14,231 bases of DNA from an uncultured Dehalococcoidia bacterium (GTDB taxonomy: Bacteria; Chloroflexota; Dehalococcoidia; Lucifugimonadales; GCA-2712585), in contig CAJXDJ010000007.1 of NCBI GenBank assembly GCA_913052045.1, positions 1-14,231 on the forward strand. The letters run 5' to 3'. Position 1 is the stretch's first letter. Each line of letters starts with the position of its first letter. Positions 1 through 5,729 of the stretch are shown here, one piece after another. The notes beneath the pieces are model-generated. The model was given only the letters and a program-made list of their open reading frames with translations, did no database searches and was not told where the DNA came from. Position numbers and translations under genes: made by a program.

Positions 1-181
1 GCTTAATAATAACTCCCCAATACAGATTGTTCTGTAACCCGGTACGAGTGTTTCTATTCTCTTTAATAGTTATCAAAGCATCCTCAACACCAGTCTTCTG
101 AAAAAATAGTTTGGTCATACCCTCCACGATGTGAGCTTTAGGTTCGTCTCGTTTTAATATTCTTGTTAGCGTATTAGTCAT
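1..181 (-). CDS. NinB-like phage recombination protein, 5' part only
   Basis: This reading frame begins with ATG at 181-179 and stays open for 60 codons to the window edge, so only the N-terminus is seen. The N-terminus reads MTNTLTRILK. Residues 36-60 carry a stretch (ALITIKENRN, then a basic residue, QNNLYW and hydrophobic residues) that matches the lambda NinB/YbcN pattern: a hydrophobic strand ending in 'I.IKE.R', then 'QN.LYW' opening a helix. NinB-family proteins are phage recombination accessory proteins that bind single-stranded DNA. The ATG lies inside the end of the preceding gene, giving an 8-nt overlap (ATGACTAA) that suggests translational coupling. No clear Shine-Dalgarno sequence is present. 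The preceding gene ends in a YbcO-like domain, and ninB and ybcO relatives sit close together in lambdoid nin regions, which supports the call. The rest of the gene is outside the window. Confidence 0.6.
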   Translation of the reverse strand, partial: MTNTLTRILKRDEPKAHIVEGMTKLFFQKTGVEDALITIKENRNTRTGLQNNLYWGVIIK

Positions 182-2324
182 GCGGAGACCTAGGTGGTGA
201 TGGTGACTCCTGTCCTGTGTAGTATTCATCTACAAGCAGTTGTTTTACCAATAATCTTTTCGTTCTCGTAATTGCAAATTCGGCCATCTCTTTTATGAAG
301 TAAGGCTTGTAGTAAGGATGATTCGCACCCATATTGTCAAAAAGCGAATGACATGCATGACATCCATAAAACCCTATGTCTTGACCTTTACTATCTTTAG
401 CCTTAGCTCCAATCCCTCCATTGTGAGCATGACAAAAAACAACATTCTCATTATTTGGATGTATCGCGATCGGAGATAAGAACTTATGTTTTAGTCCCTT
501 ATTCCGTTCCGCCCAAGACTCACCTCCATCATCACTTCTATATAAACCATCGTGTGTAGACAAATACGCGACATTTGGATTGCTAGGTGCGAAATATACC
601 TGATGAAGCTTGGATGTTTTAAGACCAGCATTGCTATGTTCCCAAGACACTCCACCATCCACACTACGAAACATACCAAACTCACTAGAAGCTGCCAGCA
701 TAATATCAGGTCGGTCTGGATGTATCGTAAGTCCTATCACTTTTGGCATGTTAGCCATACGATTTTGCAGCTGTTGTTCTGCCACTTTCCTCAGATATGG
801 GATTACGTTGCCACTCCAGGTCTTTCCAGAATCCTTGCTATATTGGAGACCACCGTCGGCTGAAACCCATATAAAGTTCGGGTCACCCTTCTTCACAACG
901 ATCGTTTGTATCGAAGAACATGTCTCACAAGTCCCCATATGATTCCACGTGACTCCCGAGTCAATGCTTTTGAATATGTCAGCAGGTTCAGGAGGCCAAA
1001 TACCTCCTCGCGAACTTCCACGAAGAGCGGAAGTATACACGACATTCGGATGATCCTCTGAAAATGAAATGGCTGTGAAGGGCTTATTATACTCGACACC
1101 TCCAGGTTGATTTCCAACCACTGGACTCCAAGATTTACCCCCATCATTAGTACGTTGTACAGGAGCTTCAAGATTCGTATACAGGGCGATATTGGAGTCA
1201 ATCGGACTGACTGCGATTCCCGCCACATGACCTTTAACATGGACTAACTCCCATGTGTTACCAGCATCTGTGCTCCGATATGTTGACATATCATTGGAAT
1301 CGGTCCCCGCATACATAACGTTCGGATTAGTTTGAGATATTCGAATCTGAACAAACTCACCTGCTTGAAGATCGGACGTCTTTGCCCATTGCAATTCGCT
1401 ACAATAGTCCCCCTGGAAAATCTGACAATCCTCAAGTGGAACCCCATATTTTGGGTCCGGCAGCTTCGCACTTATGAGTGTTCCTTTTGTAACACCGGAA
1501 GGAAGTGGGTCCGGGACCAAGTTGCATTGTGGCCCAATCGCCAAGCCTTCATCGTCTTTATCACTCCCTTCACATAAGTCCTGGTGACCCCAATCAGCCA
1601 AAAGGGTCTTCTGATCACTAGGAGGTGATACAACGACACTCTTACCGTCTTCCTCATTCTGATAATTTGAATCATCATTTGAACCGGGCCTACAACCCTC
1701 GATCTTCTCCAATTCTCCTGATGTTGGGGGGCGCTCATTAAGTAGCTCATCAGCAATCGTGACGCCTAATATATTGTCGACACAGCCCAATTCAAACTCG
1801 TAACCCATCATCCCATCTCCTTTCGAAAGACCATTTGATGAATCTGGGTTTATCTCCTTGGTTGAACTGTAGTCACCCGAGGGTTGTTTATCATTTGTCT
1901 CGACAATAGTGCTTTTTTGAGCACCAAATCTACAGTGTTCGATTTGTTGAAGTTCGACATTTGAAGGAGGCCGATCTTCAAAAAACAGCTCCTTAGCGAT
2001 TTCAAAACTTAAGGTTGTGTTAACACATCTCCTGTCATAGTCTTGACCAACCAACTCGTTAACATCAGACAAATCCGTTCCTGACTCTATCCCATCGACT
2101 TTATCTGTTGCTTTTGTCGCAAAATCACGATTTTCATCTCCCGAAGTTACGGTAGGGACTGTTTCAACGACAACCGGATCCTTTACGGCCTCTTCCTGCT
2201 GCGATTTAACAGGGGTCTTTATTCCATCGTAGGAATCGGATGGTTCAGGGGTATCACCAGAACCGCACGCCACCATAAGGCACAATAATATTGGTAACGA
2301 TATTCTGGTAAGAGTTGGTAACAT
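174..2324 (-). CDS. Asp-box beta-propeller lipoprotein with a phage YbcO-like C-terminal tail
   Basis: The 716-residue product begins with a lipoprotein signal peptide: a short basic start, a hydrophobic core and the lipobox LMVAC at residues 16-20. Cys20 should be lipidated and the protein exported. An acidic, low-complexity linker follows. Residues 98-134 and 178-214 are two copies of a Cys-bounded motif. Residues ~320-605 contain six Asp-boxes (S/T-x-D-x-G-x-x-W, tryptophans at 358, 399, 460, 503, 561, 604), typical of BNR/sortilin/HCF136-like propellers; the ligand is unknown. After the sixth Asp-box the sequence begins another blade (IAIHPNN), then changes character at about residue 625. 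It becomes a His/Cys-rich segment (CHAH, GGIGAK, GCHACH) and an amphipathic helix that resemble YbcO/DUF1364 of lambdoid phages. The fusion looks secondary and may be a chimera. No Shine-Dalgarno sequence is evident, but a promoter-like pair lies upstream. The reading frame and propeller are certain; the tail assignment is moderately sure. Confidence 0.85.
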   Translation of the reverse strand: MLPTLTRISLPILLCLMVACGSGDTPEPSDSYDGIKTPVKSQQEEAVKDPVVVETVPTVTSGDENRDFATKATDKVDGIESGTDLSDVNELVGQDYDRRCVNTTLSFEIAKELFFEDRPPSNVELQQIEHCRFGAQKSTIVETNDKQPSGDYSSTKEINPDSSNGLSKGDGMMGYEFELGCVDNILGVTIADELLNERPPTSGELEKIEGCRPGSNDDSNYQNEEDGKSVVVSPPSDQKTLLADWGHQDLCEGSDKDDEGLAIGPQCNLVPDPLPSGVTKGTLISAKLPDPKYGVPLEDCQIFQGDYCSELQWAKTSDLQAGEFVQIRISQTNPNVMYAGTDSNDMSTYRSTDAGNTWELVHVKGHVAGIAVSPIDSNIALYTNLEAPVQRTNDGGKSWSPVVGNQPGGVEYNKPFTAISFSEDHPNVVYTSALRGSSRGGIWPPEPADIFKSIDSGVTWNHMGTCETCSSIQTIVVKKGDPNFIWVSADGGLQYSKDSGKTWSGNVIPYLRKVAEQQLQNRMANMPKVIGLTIHPDRPDIMLAASSEFGMFRSVDGGVSWEHSNAGLKTSKLHQVYFAPSNPNVAYLSTHDGLYRSDDGGESWAERNKGLKHKFLSPIAIHPNNENVVFCHAHNGGIGAKAKDSKGQDIGFYGCHACHSLFDNMGANHPYYKPYFIKEMAEFAITRTKRLLVKQLLVDEYYTGQESPSPPRSPHD
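177..455 (-). other. YbcO/DUF1364-like segment fused to the propeller gene
   Basis: Codons for residues ~624-716 of the lipoprotein. The order of conserved elements follows E. coli YbcO (DLP12 prophage, DUF1364): 'N-x-E-x-V-V' leading to a Cys/Ala-His, a glycine-rich GGIGAK loop, an Asp, a hydrophobic stretch, C-x-A-C-H followed by Asp (C655, C658, H659, D663), then a helix with an 'E....RT' pattern (residues 679-688). The family's N-terminal Cys pair (C-x-x-x-x-P-G-x-C) is missing, as expected if the front of the phage gene was lost at the junction. The junction lies within the NNENVVF stretch, which fits both an Asp-box blade strand and the start of the YbcO core. Assignment is from remembered family pattern, not a search. 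Confidence 0.5.
1683..1793 (-). repeat. Cys-bounded ~37-residue motif, copy 2 (lipoprotein residues 178-214)
   Basis: Second copy of the motif: GCVDN, ILGVTIADEL, then RPPT, GELEKIEGC and RPG, with Cys181 and Cys211. The spacing between cysteines is one residue shorter than in copy 1. The copies are separated by about 43 residues of polar, low-complexity linker, which suggests independent small modules between the lipid anchor and the propeller. Confidence 0.7.
1923..2033 (-). repeat. Cys-bounded ~37-residue motif, copy 1 (lipoprotein residues 98-134)
   Basis: This motif runs C-V-N, a Leu, I-A-x-E-L, then RPPS, x-x-E-L, and IEHCRFG, with Cys100 and Cys131 at its ends. Copy 2 (residues 178-214) matches it at most of these positions. 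The paired cysteines could form a disulfide in the exported protein. Similar 'CVxxxLG...RPPTxxExxxIxxC' stretches seem familiar from exported Chloroflexota proteins, but I cannot assign a named family. Confidence 0.7.
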
Positions 2325-2369
2325 CTTGTACTATCACAAATCCTACGCATCTAAAAAAGGGGATCATCC

Positions 2370-2382
2370 ACTAGAAGCTAGT
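2370..2382. promoter_or_regulatory. 13-bp dyad (ACTAG-aag-CTAGT) at the predicted start of transcription
   Basis: Perfect 5-bp inverted arms separated by 3 bp sit at the predicted lipoprotein transcription start (about 2381). This is a plausible position for a repressor site, but arms this short also arise by chance. Confidence 0.2.
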
Positions 2383-2387
2383 CGGCC

Positions 2388-2416
2388 AGTATGCTTTCTA
2401 CATTGCAAGTAGTCAA
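2388..2416 (-). promoter_or_regulatory. Sigma-70-like promoter for the propeller lipoprotein gene
   Basis: On the minus strand, TTGACT (2416-2411) is followed after 17 bp by CATACT (2393-2388), matching the consensus at 5/6 and 4/6 positions. Transcription would start near 2381, giving a leader of about 57 nt before the ATG at 2324. Position, spacing and orientation fit; there is no experimental support. Confidence 0.45.
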
Positions 2417-2454
2417 CTTTTCGCTCACGCCAACAAATAGGCAGATTGAGTTTT

Positions 2455-2486
2455 TTAGTAGGTTTCCCGGGAGTGAACCCTACTAA
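2455..2486. promoter_or_regulatory. Inverted repeat in the divergent lipoprotein/reductase intergenic region
   Basis: TTAGTAGG (2455-2462) and CCTACTAA (2479-2486) are perfect 8-bp inverted arms around a 16-bp centre that contains the palindrome CCCGGG (2466-2471). The element lies about 70 bp upstream of the aldo/keto reductase ATG and about 40 bp upstream of the predicted lipoprotein -35 box. It could be an operator serving either gene. There is no T-run on the correct side for a terminator on either strand. Confidence 0.35.
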
Positions 2487-2556
2487 GAGACTTGACGAAA
2501 TGAACGCCCCCGCCCCAGACTATGAATGCATCCATTACCCGTAAGAGGACTGACAT

Positions 2557-3369
2557 ATGAAATTTCGGAAGTTAGGTAACGTAAACGTAAGTTCACTCGG
2601 CATGGGCAGCGCGGGTACTTTTGATATACAAGGGAATCCAGCGATAGAAATACGTCGCAAAATCATCGATCAGTGTTTGGTTGAAGGGGTAACCTTATTG
2701 GACACTTCTCCCATGTATGGTCGAGCGGAAGAAGTCCTCGGTGTAACTATTGCGGGAAGAAGAGAGAGCTTTCACTTAGCGACAAAAGTTTGGTGTTCTG
2801 GAGCAGAAACTGGTAAATCGCAGATAGCTAGATCTTTCACTTTACTCCAAACAGACCATATAGAACTTATTCAGATCCACAATCTTGTCGACTGGAAAAC
2901 ACACCTCGTATACTTGGAAGAGTTGAAAGAAAGGGGAGATATAGACCTCATCGGAATAACATACGGATATCCTGATATGCTACCCGAGATGATGAAAATC
3001 ATGAAAACCGGCCGTGTAGACACTATCCAGGTCTCGTACAACATCAACGACAGATTTGTCGAAAAAGAGGTCTTACCTTTAGCAAAAGAACTAGGAATAG
3101 GAGTTCTATGCATGCGTCCTACGGGAAAAGGATCTTTAGCAAAGGACCTCAAACTCACGCCCAATATAAAACCTCTACAGGAATATGGGATAGAGACCTG
3201 GGGTCAGGCAGTCTTGGCCTGGCTACTTGCTAATCCAACCGTAACCGCCCCGATACCAGCTACTACGAAACCGACCAGAATAACTGAGAATGCAGTCCCT
3301 GCAAGCTTGGATCCTTTGCCTCCAGAGCTCAAGATGTACATCGAGCAGGAAACTATTAGATGCTCCTGA
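2557..3369 (+). CDS. Aldo/keto reductase family protein
   Basis: Predicted NAD(P)H-dependent reductase of carbonyl compounds, cytoplasmic, with a TIM-barrel fold. The 270-residue product shows the AKR catalytic tetrad at the expected spacing: Asp49 (LLDTSPMYG), Tyr54, Lys77 (LATKVW) and His108 (LIQIHN). Near the C-terminus, residues 233-245 (IPATTKPTRITEN) match the family's cofactor-binding IPGTSKPEHLxEN segment. At 270 residues it is at the short end of the family (about 280-330). The start is supported by AGAGGA 7 nt upstream of the ATG. The gene is transcribed away from the lipoprotein gene and converges with the NIPSNAP gene, 94 bp apart. The substrate cannot be deduced. Confidence 0.9.
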   Translation: MKFRKLGNVNVSSLGMGSAGTFDIQGNPAIEIRRKIIDQCLVEGVTLLDTSPMYGRAEEVLGVTIAGRRESFHLATKVWCSGAETGKSQIARSFTLLQTDHIELIQIHNLVDWKTHLVYLEELKERGDIDLIGITYGYPDMLPEMMKIMKTGRVDTIQVSYNINDRFVEKEVLPLAKELGIGVLCMRPTGKGSLAKDLKLTPNIKPLQEYGIETWGQAVLAWLLANPTVTAPIPATTKPTRITENAVPASLDPLPPELKMYIEQETIRCS

Positions 3370-3463
3370 GAACAAGCCTCTACATCCAACAATGGTTCAC
3401 TCGACCCGCCAGAAAACTGTTTCTTAACGTCTAGCTTTAAGTTAACAGATTAACCATTCGTGC

Positions 3464-3781
3464 CTATCCCTGGGGAGCAAAATCGGCCGCTTTCATTATT
3501 TGGTCTCTGGCATTTGCTATCAAAGGCTGTACCCTAGGCAAATATTTACCGGTCCAACGTGGATCGGCTTCAACCCGCGCCTTCGCTTCTTCCATATGGG
3601 CCAGACTCTTATAAGCCCATATATGAATTATCTGGGTTATTGGGCCGATAATCGTATAATACCAGCCCGTCAACTCTATTCCGTTCTCTTTTCGCAACGG
3701 TAAAGCAACTTCACGAACGGCTTCCATATATTCTTGCACCTTACCCATCTTTAGATCGTAGGTCCGTACATCGTATATCAT
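3464..3781 (-). CDS. NIPSNAP family protein
   Basis: A 105-residue single-domain protein of the NIPSNAP family (dimeric alpha/beta barrel fold). It begins MIYDVRTYDL, a beta strand typical of the family's '.iyElRtY.l..G....y' start. It continues with the second half of the motif (GWYYTIIGPITQIIHIWAY, then a Leu/Ala helix with EEAKARVEADPRW). Small bacterial NIPSNAP proteins often accompany catabolic genes; a biochemical role is generally not established. The start is well supported by AGGAGG 5 nt upstream. A possible promoter lies inside the adjacent ATPase remnant. It converges on the aldo/keto reductase and diverges from the hydrolase gene. Confidence 0.85.
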   Translation of the reverse strand: MIYDVRTYDLKMGKVQEYMEAVREVALPLRKENGIELTGWYYTIIGPITQIIHIWAYKSLAHMEEAKARVEADPRWTGKYLPRVQPLIANARDQIMKAADFAPQG

Positions 3782-3829
3782 ATAACCTCCTAAAGGGTTT
3801 TAACGTAATAACGACTCTATTGGATAACG

Positions 3830-3858
3830 AACCTATCAATATGCTGGTAGACTGTCAA
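3830..3858 (-). promoter_or_regulatory. Possible promoter for the NIPSNAP gene
   Basis: On the minus strand a perfect TTGACA (3858-3853) is followed after 17 bp by TAGGTT (3835-3830), a weak -10 (3/6). It would give a leader of about 40 nt. The -35 lies within the decayed ATPase fragment, so it may be residual coding sequence instead. Confidence 0.3.
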
Positions 3859-4072
3859 GGACACAGTCATTTTTGTCGTACCTGATAGCTTTTCTCTGGT
3901 CATCCTTTGCTAAATGCCTTGCACCAATTATAGGTACACCATATTTTTGGCCTAGCCTTATTATTGGGAGCAAGGCCGCCCTGACCCTAACGTCAATCTT
4001 TGCAAGCACCCCCTCAAGATGAATTAGGTTTTTGGCAAAAAGTTCTTGGGGCTGTCTAGTGACGTCATGAAG
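3836..4072 (-). pseudogene. Remnant of a RecA-like (AAA_25) ATPase of the primase-helicase type
   Basis: The 407-bp gap between the NIPSNAP and hydrolase genes is not empty. On the minus strand one frame is open for 78 codons between a TAG (4075-4073) and a TGA (3838-3836), with no ATG. Its product contains KIDVRVRAALLPIIRLGQ and KYGVPIIGARHLAK, followed by RKAIRY. This matches the AAA_25/RepA-like pattern 'D.DVR.aL.Pl..La...g..vi.vRHL.K....alYR', the end of the ATPase core found in plasmid and phage primase-helicase proteins. A short EDVVLVDI strand in another frame just upstream could be a decayed Walker B segment. Walker A is absent because the gene would run into the hydrolase. After the motif region the frame soon stops. 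I read this as a truncated, frameshifted remnant of a mobile-element gene. The functional assignment comes from pattern memory. Confidence 0.5.
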
Positions 4073-4188
4073 CTATTGTGCTATCTTCAAATATCAACGA
4101 GAACCACATCCTCCTAGTTAGATAGTCATGCTGTGGGCATAATGGAATCGTTAACTAACCAACCTTTTTAAAGAAATCGGAGATAATT

Positions 4189-5307
4189 ATGAAAAACGGA
4201 TTCAAGGTGATTGATGGCGATGGCCATATGCAGGAACCGCTAGATATCTGGGATAACTATGTCGAAAAGGATTACTATGACCGTAGACCTTTGGTCAGTG
4301 GTCACGTAGGACGTTATCTATTTAACTATCACCCATGCGAAGCGTTTCCGGAAGGCCGAGTTTCCCCTAGACCAGAAAGCGTGTTCGCTGATTGTCCAGA
4401 TCGTTATGGAAACGCCTGGAAGACTTGGTGGAGCCTTCCAGCTCGTCTCGTGGAAATAGAGAGGGAAGGTCTGGACATCCAAGTAGGATTCCACACCAAC
4501 GGCACAGCTGCTTTATCTTCAAACATAGCGGATCCGAACCTTCAGGACGCATTATGCCGCGGCTATAACAACTGGGCACGTGACTATTGCAGGGAATCCG
4601 AAGGTAAAGTGAAGTTCATCGGATTGGTATCGGTTATTGACGTAAAACTGGCAATCGCTGAGACAGAAAGACTATCCGAAATCCCTGAATGCGCAGCCAT
4701 TAATCTTCCAGACCCAGGTTCCACACAAAAGTGGGCAGATCCTCAATTCAATCCGTTTTGGGGAACCTTATCAAGCTTGAACATGGCAGCATCATTTCAC
4801 GGAGGGGGATCTCAAACGCGTTGGCTTCGTGGATACACCGAAACTCCTGGACTAGCTTCAGTGAGCCATGCCATAGCATTTCCGTTAGACGGCATGCTAT
4901 CTATGGGAACCCTAATCTTTGGAGACGTACTAGAAAACTTCCCCGAGCTTAGGTGTTCATTTCTTGAAGCAAATGCTGGCTGGGCTCCTTGGTGGCTAGC
5001 CCGTATGGACGACCATGCGACAGGAAGACAGGGCAGATTTCAATATGAAAAGAAAGTCTCAATGGATCCGAGTGACTATTTTAAACGCCAATGTTATATA
5101 GCTTGTGATGCTGATGAACGAACTTTACCCTTTGTTGCCAACGAACTTGGTGATAATCTGATTTTCAATACAGATTGGCCCCACCCAGACGCACCAATCC
5201 CAGGAGCAGTAGACATGTTTCTGGATCAAGATTTTTCTGATGAAATAAAAAAGGTAATCCTATGGGATAACTCTGTTAGCCTTTATGGAGACCGAATCTT
5301 AAACTGA
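4189..5307 (+). CDS. Amidohydrolase family (Amidohydro_2, PF04909) metal-dependent hydrolase
   Basis: A 372-residue TIM-barrel hydrolase or decarboxylase of the Amidohydro_2/ACMSD type. Residues 7-17 (VIDGDGHMQEP) are the 'DxDxHxxEP' variant of the N-terminal metal-binding motif, with Asp11, His13 and Glu16 as likely ligands. His204 in ASFHGGG is the expected second-half ligand. FPELRCSFLEANAGWAPWW (251-269) is the conserved core segment of the family. NTDWPHPD supplies the catalytic or metal-binding Asp329. The C-terminus (WDNSVSLYG) matches the usual 'i..dNa..lYg' ending. The start is set by CGGAG 6 nt upstream of the ATG. The FmdB-like gene follows after 36 bp, probably in one operon. Members act on varied carboxylated or ring compounds; the substrate here is unknown. 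Confidence 0.9.
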   Translation: MKNGFKVIDGDGHMQEPLDIWDNYVEKDYYDRRPLVSGHVGRYLFNYHPCEAFPEGRVSPRPESVFADCPDRYGNAWKTWWSLPARLVEIEREGLDIQVGFHTNGTAALSSNIADPNLQDALCRGYNNWARDYCRESEGKVKFIGLVSVIDVKLAIAETERLSEIPECAAINLPDPGSTQKWADPQFNPFWGTLSSLNMAASFHGGGSQTRWLRGYTETPGLASVSHAIAFPLDGMLSMGTLIFGDVLENFPELRCSFLEANAGWAPWWLARMDDHATGRQGRFQYEKKVSMDPSDYFKRQCYIACDADERTLPFVANELGDNLIFNTDWPHPDAPIPGAVDMFLDQDFSDEIKKVILWDNSVSLYGDRILN

Positions 5308-5343
5308 TTTACTATGAACCTTAAGGTTTCATGAGGAGCACAT

Positions 5344-5685
5344 ATGCCTCTTTACGAATATGGTTGCTACAATTGTGAAAAGGTCTCGGAAAAACTCGTT
5401 AGGTTATCCGAACCAGCGGATAAGGCTACGTGTGACCATTGCAACAGTACAGACGTAGTAAAACTCGTATCAAAAGTAAATTTTAAGGTACACAAAAAGC
5501 CTAAATACGATGACGAGTTTCTAGGAAAAGCACTGCCGGCAATGCGAAAGAAGAAAGAAACAGCACAGTTCTTTGCAGAAGGCCCAAAGGGCATGTCTGA
5601 TGACGCCAAGATGAGCGAGCTAGGGGAGAAAATTGGGGGCCAAGTAGATAGAATGATCGAGAGAAGCCTTCCCAAAAAAAAGTAA
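5344..5685 (+). CDS. FmdB-like zinc ribbon protein
   Basis: A 113-residue protein whose first 50 residues are a CxxC_CxxC zinc ribbon of the FmdB family: MPLYEYGCYNCEK with Cys8/Cys11, then CDHC with Cys30/Cys33. The family's usual start 'MPlYeY.C..C' is intact. The remainder is a lysine-rich, probably helical tail ending in KKK. FmdB was named from a regulator next to formamidase in Methylophilus; most homologues are small adaptor or regulatory proteins of unknown role. Here it follows the Amidohydro_2 hydrolase with a good ribosome-binding site (GAGGAG, about 7 nt before the ATG), so it may regulate or assist that enzyme. It converges with the permease gene, 44 bp apart; I see no convincing terminator in that gap. 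Confidence 0.9.
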   Translation: MPLYEYGCYNCEKVSEKLVRLSEPADKATCDHCNSTDVVKLVSKVNFKVHKKPKYDDEFLGKALPAMRKKKETAQFFAEGPKGMSDDAKMSELGEKIGGQVDRMIERSLPKKK

Positions 5686-5729
5686 CCCTCACCATACATG
5701 CTAGCTACAGTATATTAATTACCTGTCGA

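Noticed and set aside
345..365. CHACH (CxxCH) in the lipoprotein tail as a c-type heme site
   Set aside because: The motif is possible in an exported protein, but the surrounding pattern (His-GGIGAK-Asp before it and the RT-containing helix after it) fits YbcO/DUF1364, which also carries CSACHD. Not excluded, only less likely.
2455..2486. Inverted repeat read as a rho-independent terminator
   Set aside because: The T-run lies on the plus-strand left side, which becomes an A-run for minus transcripts, and no T-run follows on the plus strand.
2492..2526. TTGACG with TATGAA as promoter of the aldo/keto reductase
   Set aside because: The spacing is 23 bp, too long for a sigma-70 promoter.
4115..4143. 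CATAAT (4138-4143) as a -10 box for the hydrolase gene
   Set aside because: The -10 is fair, but the sequence at the -35 position (TAGTTA) matches at only three of six positions and there is no extended -10.
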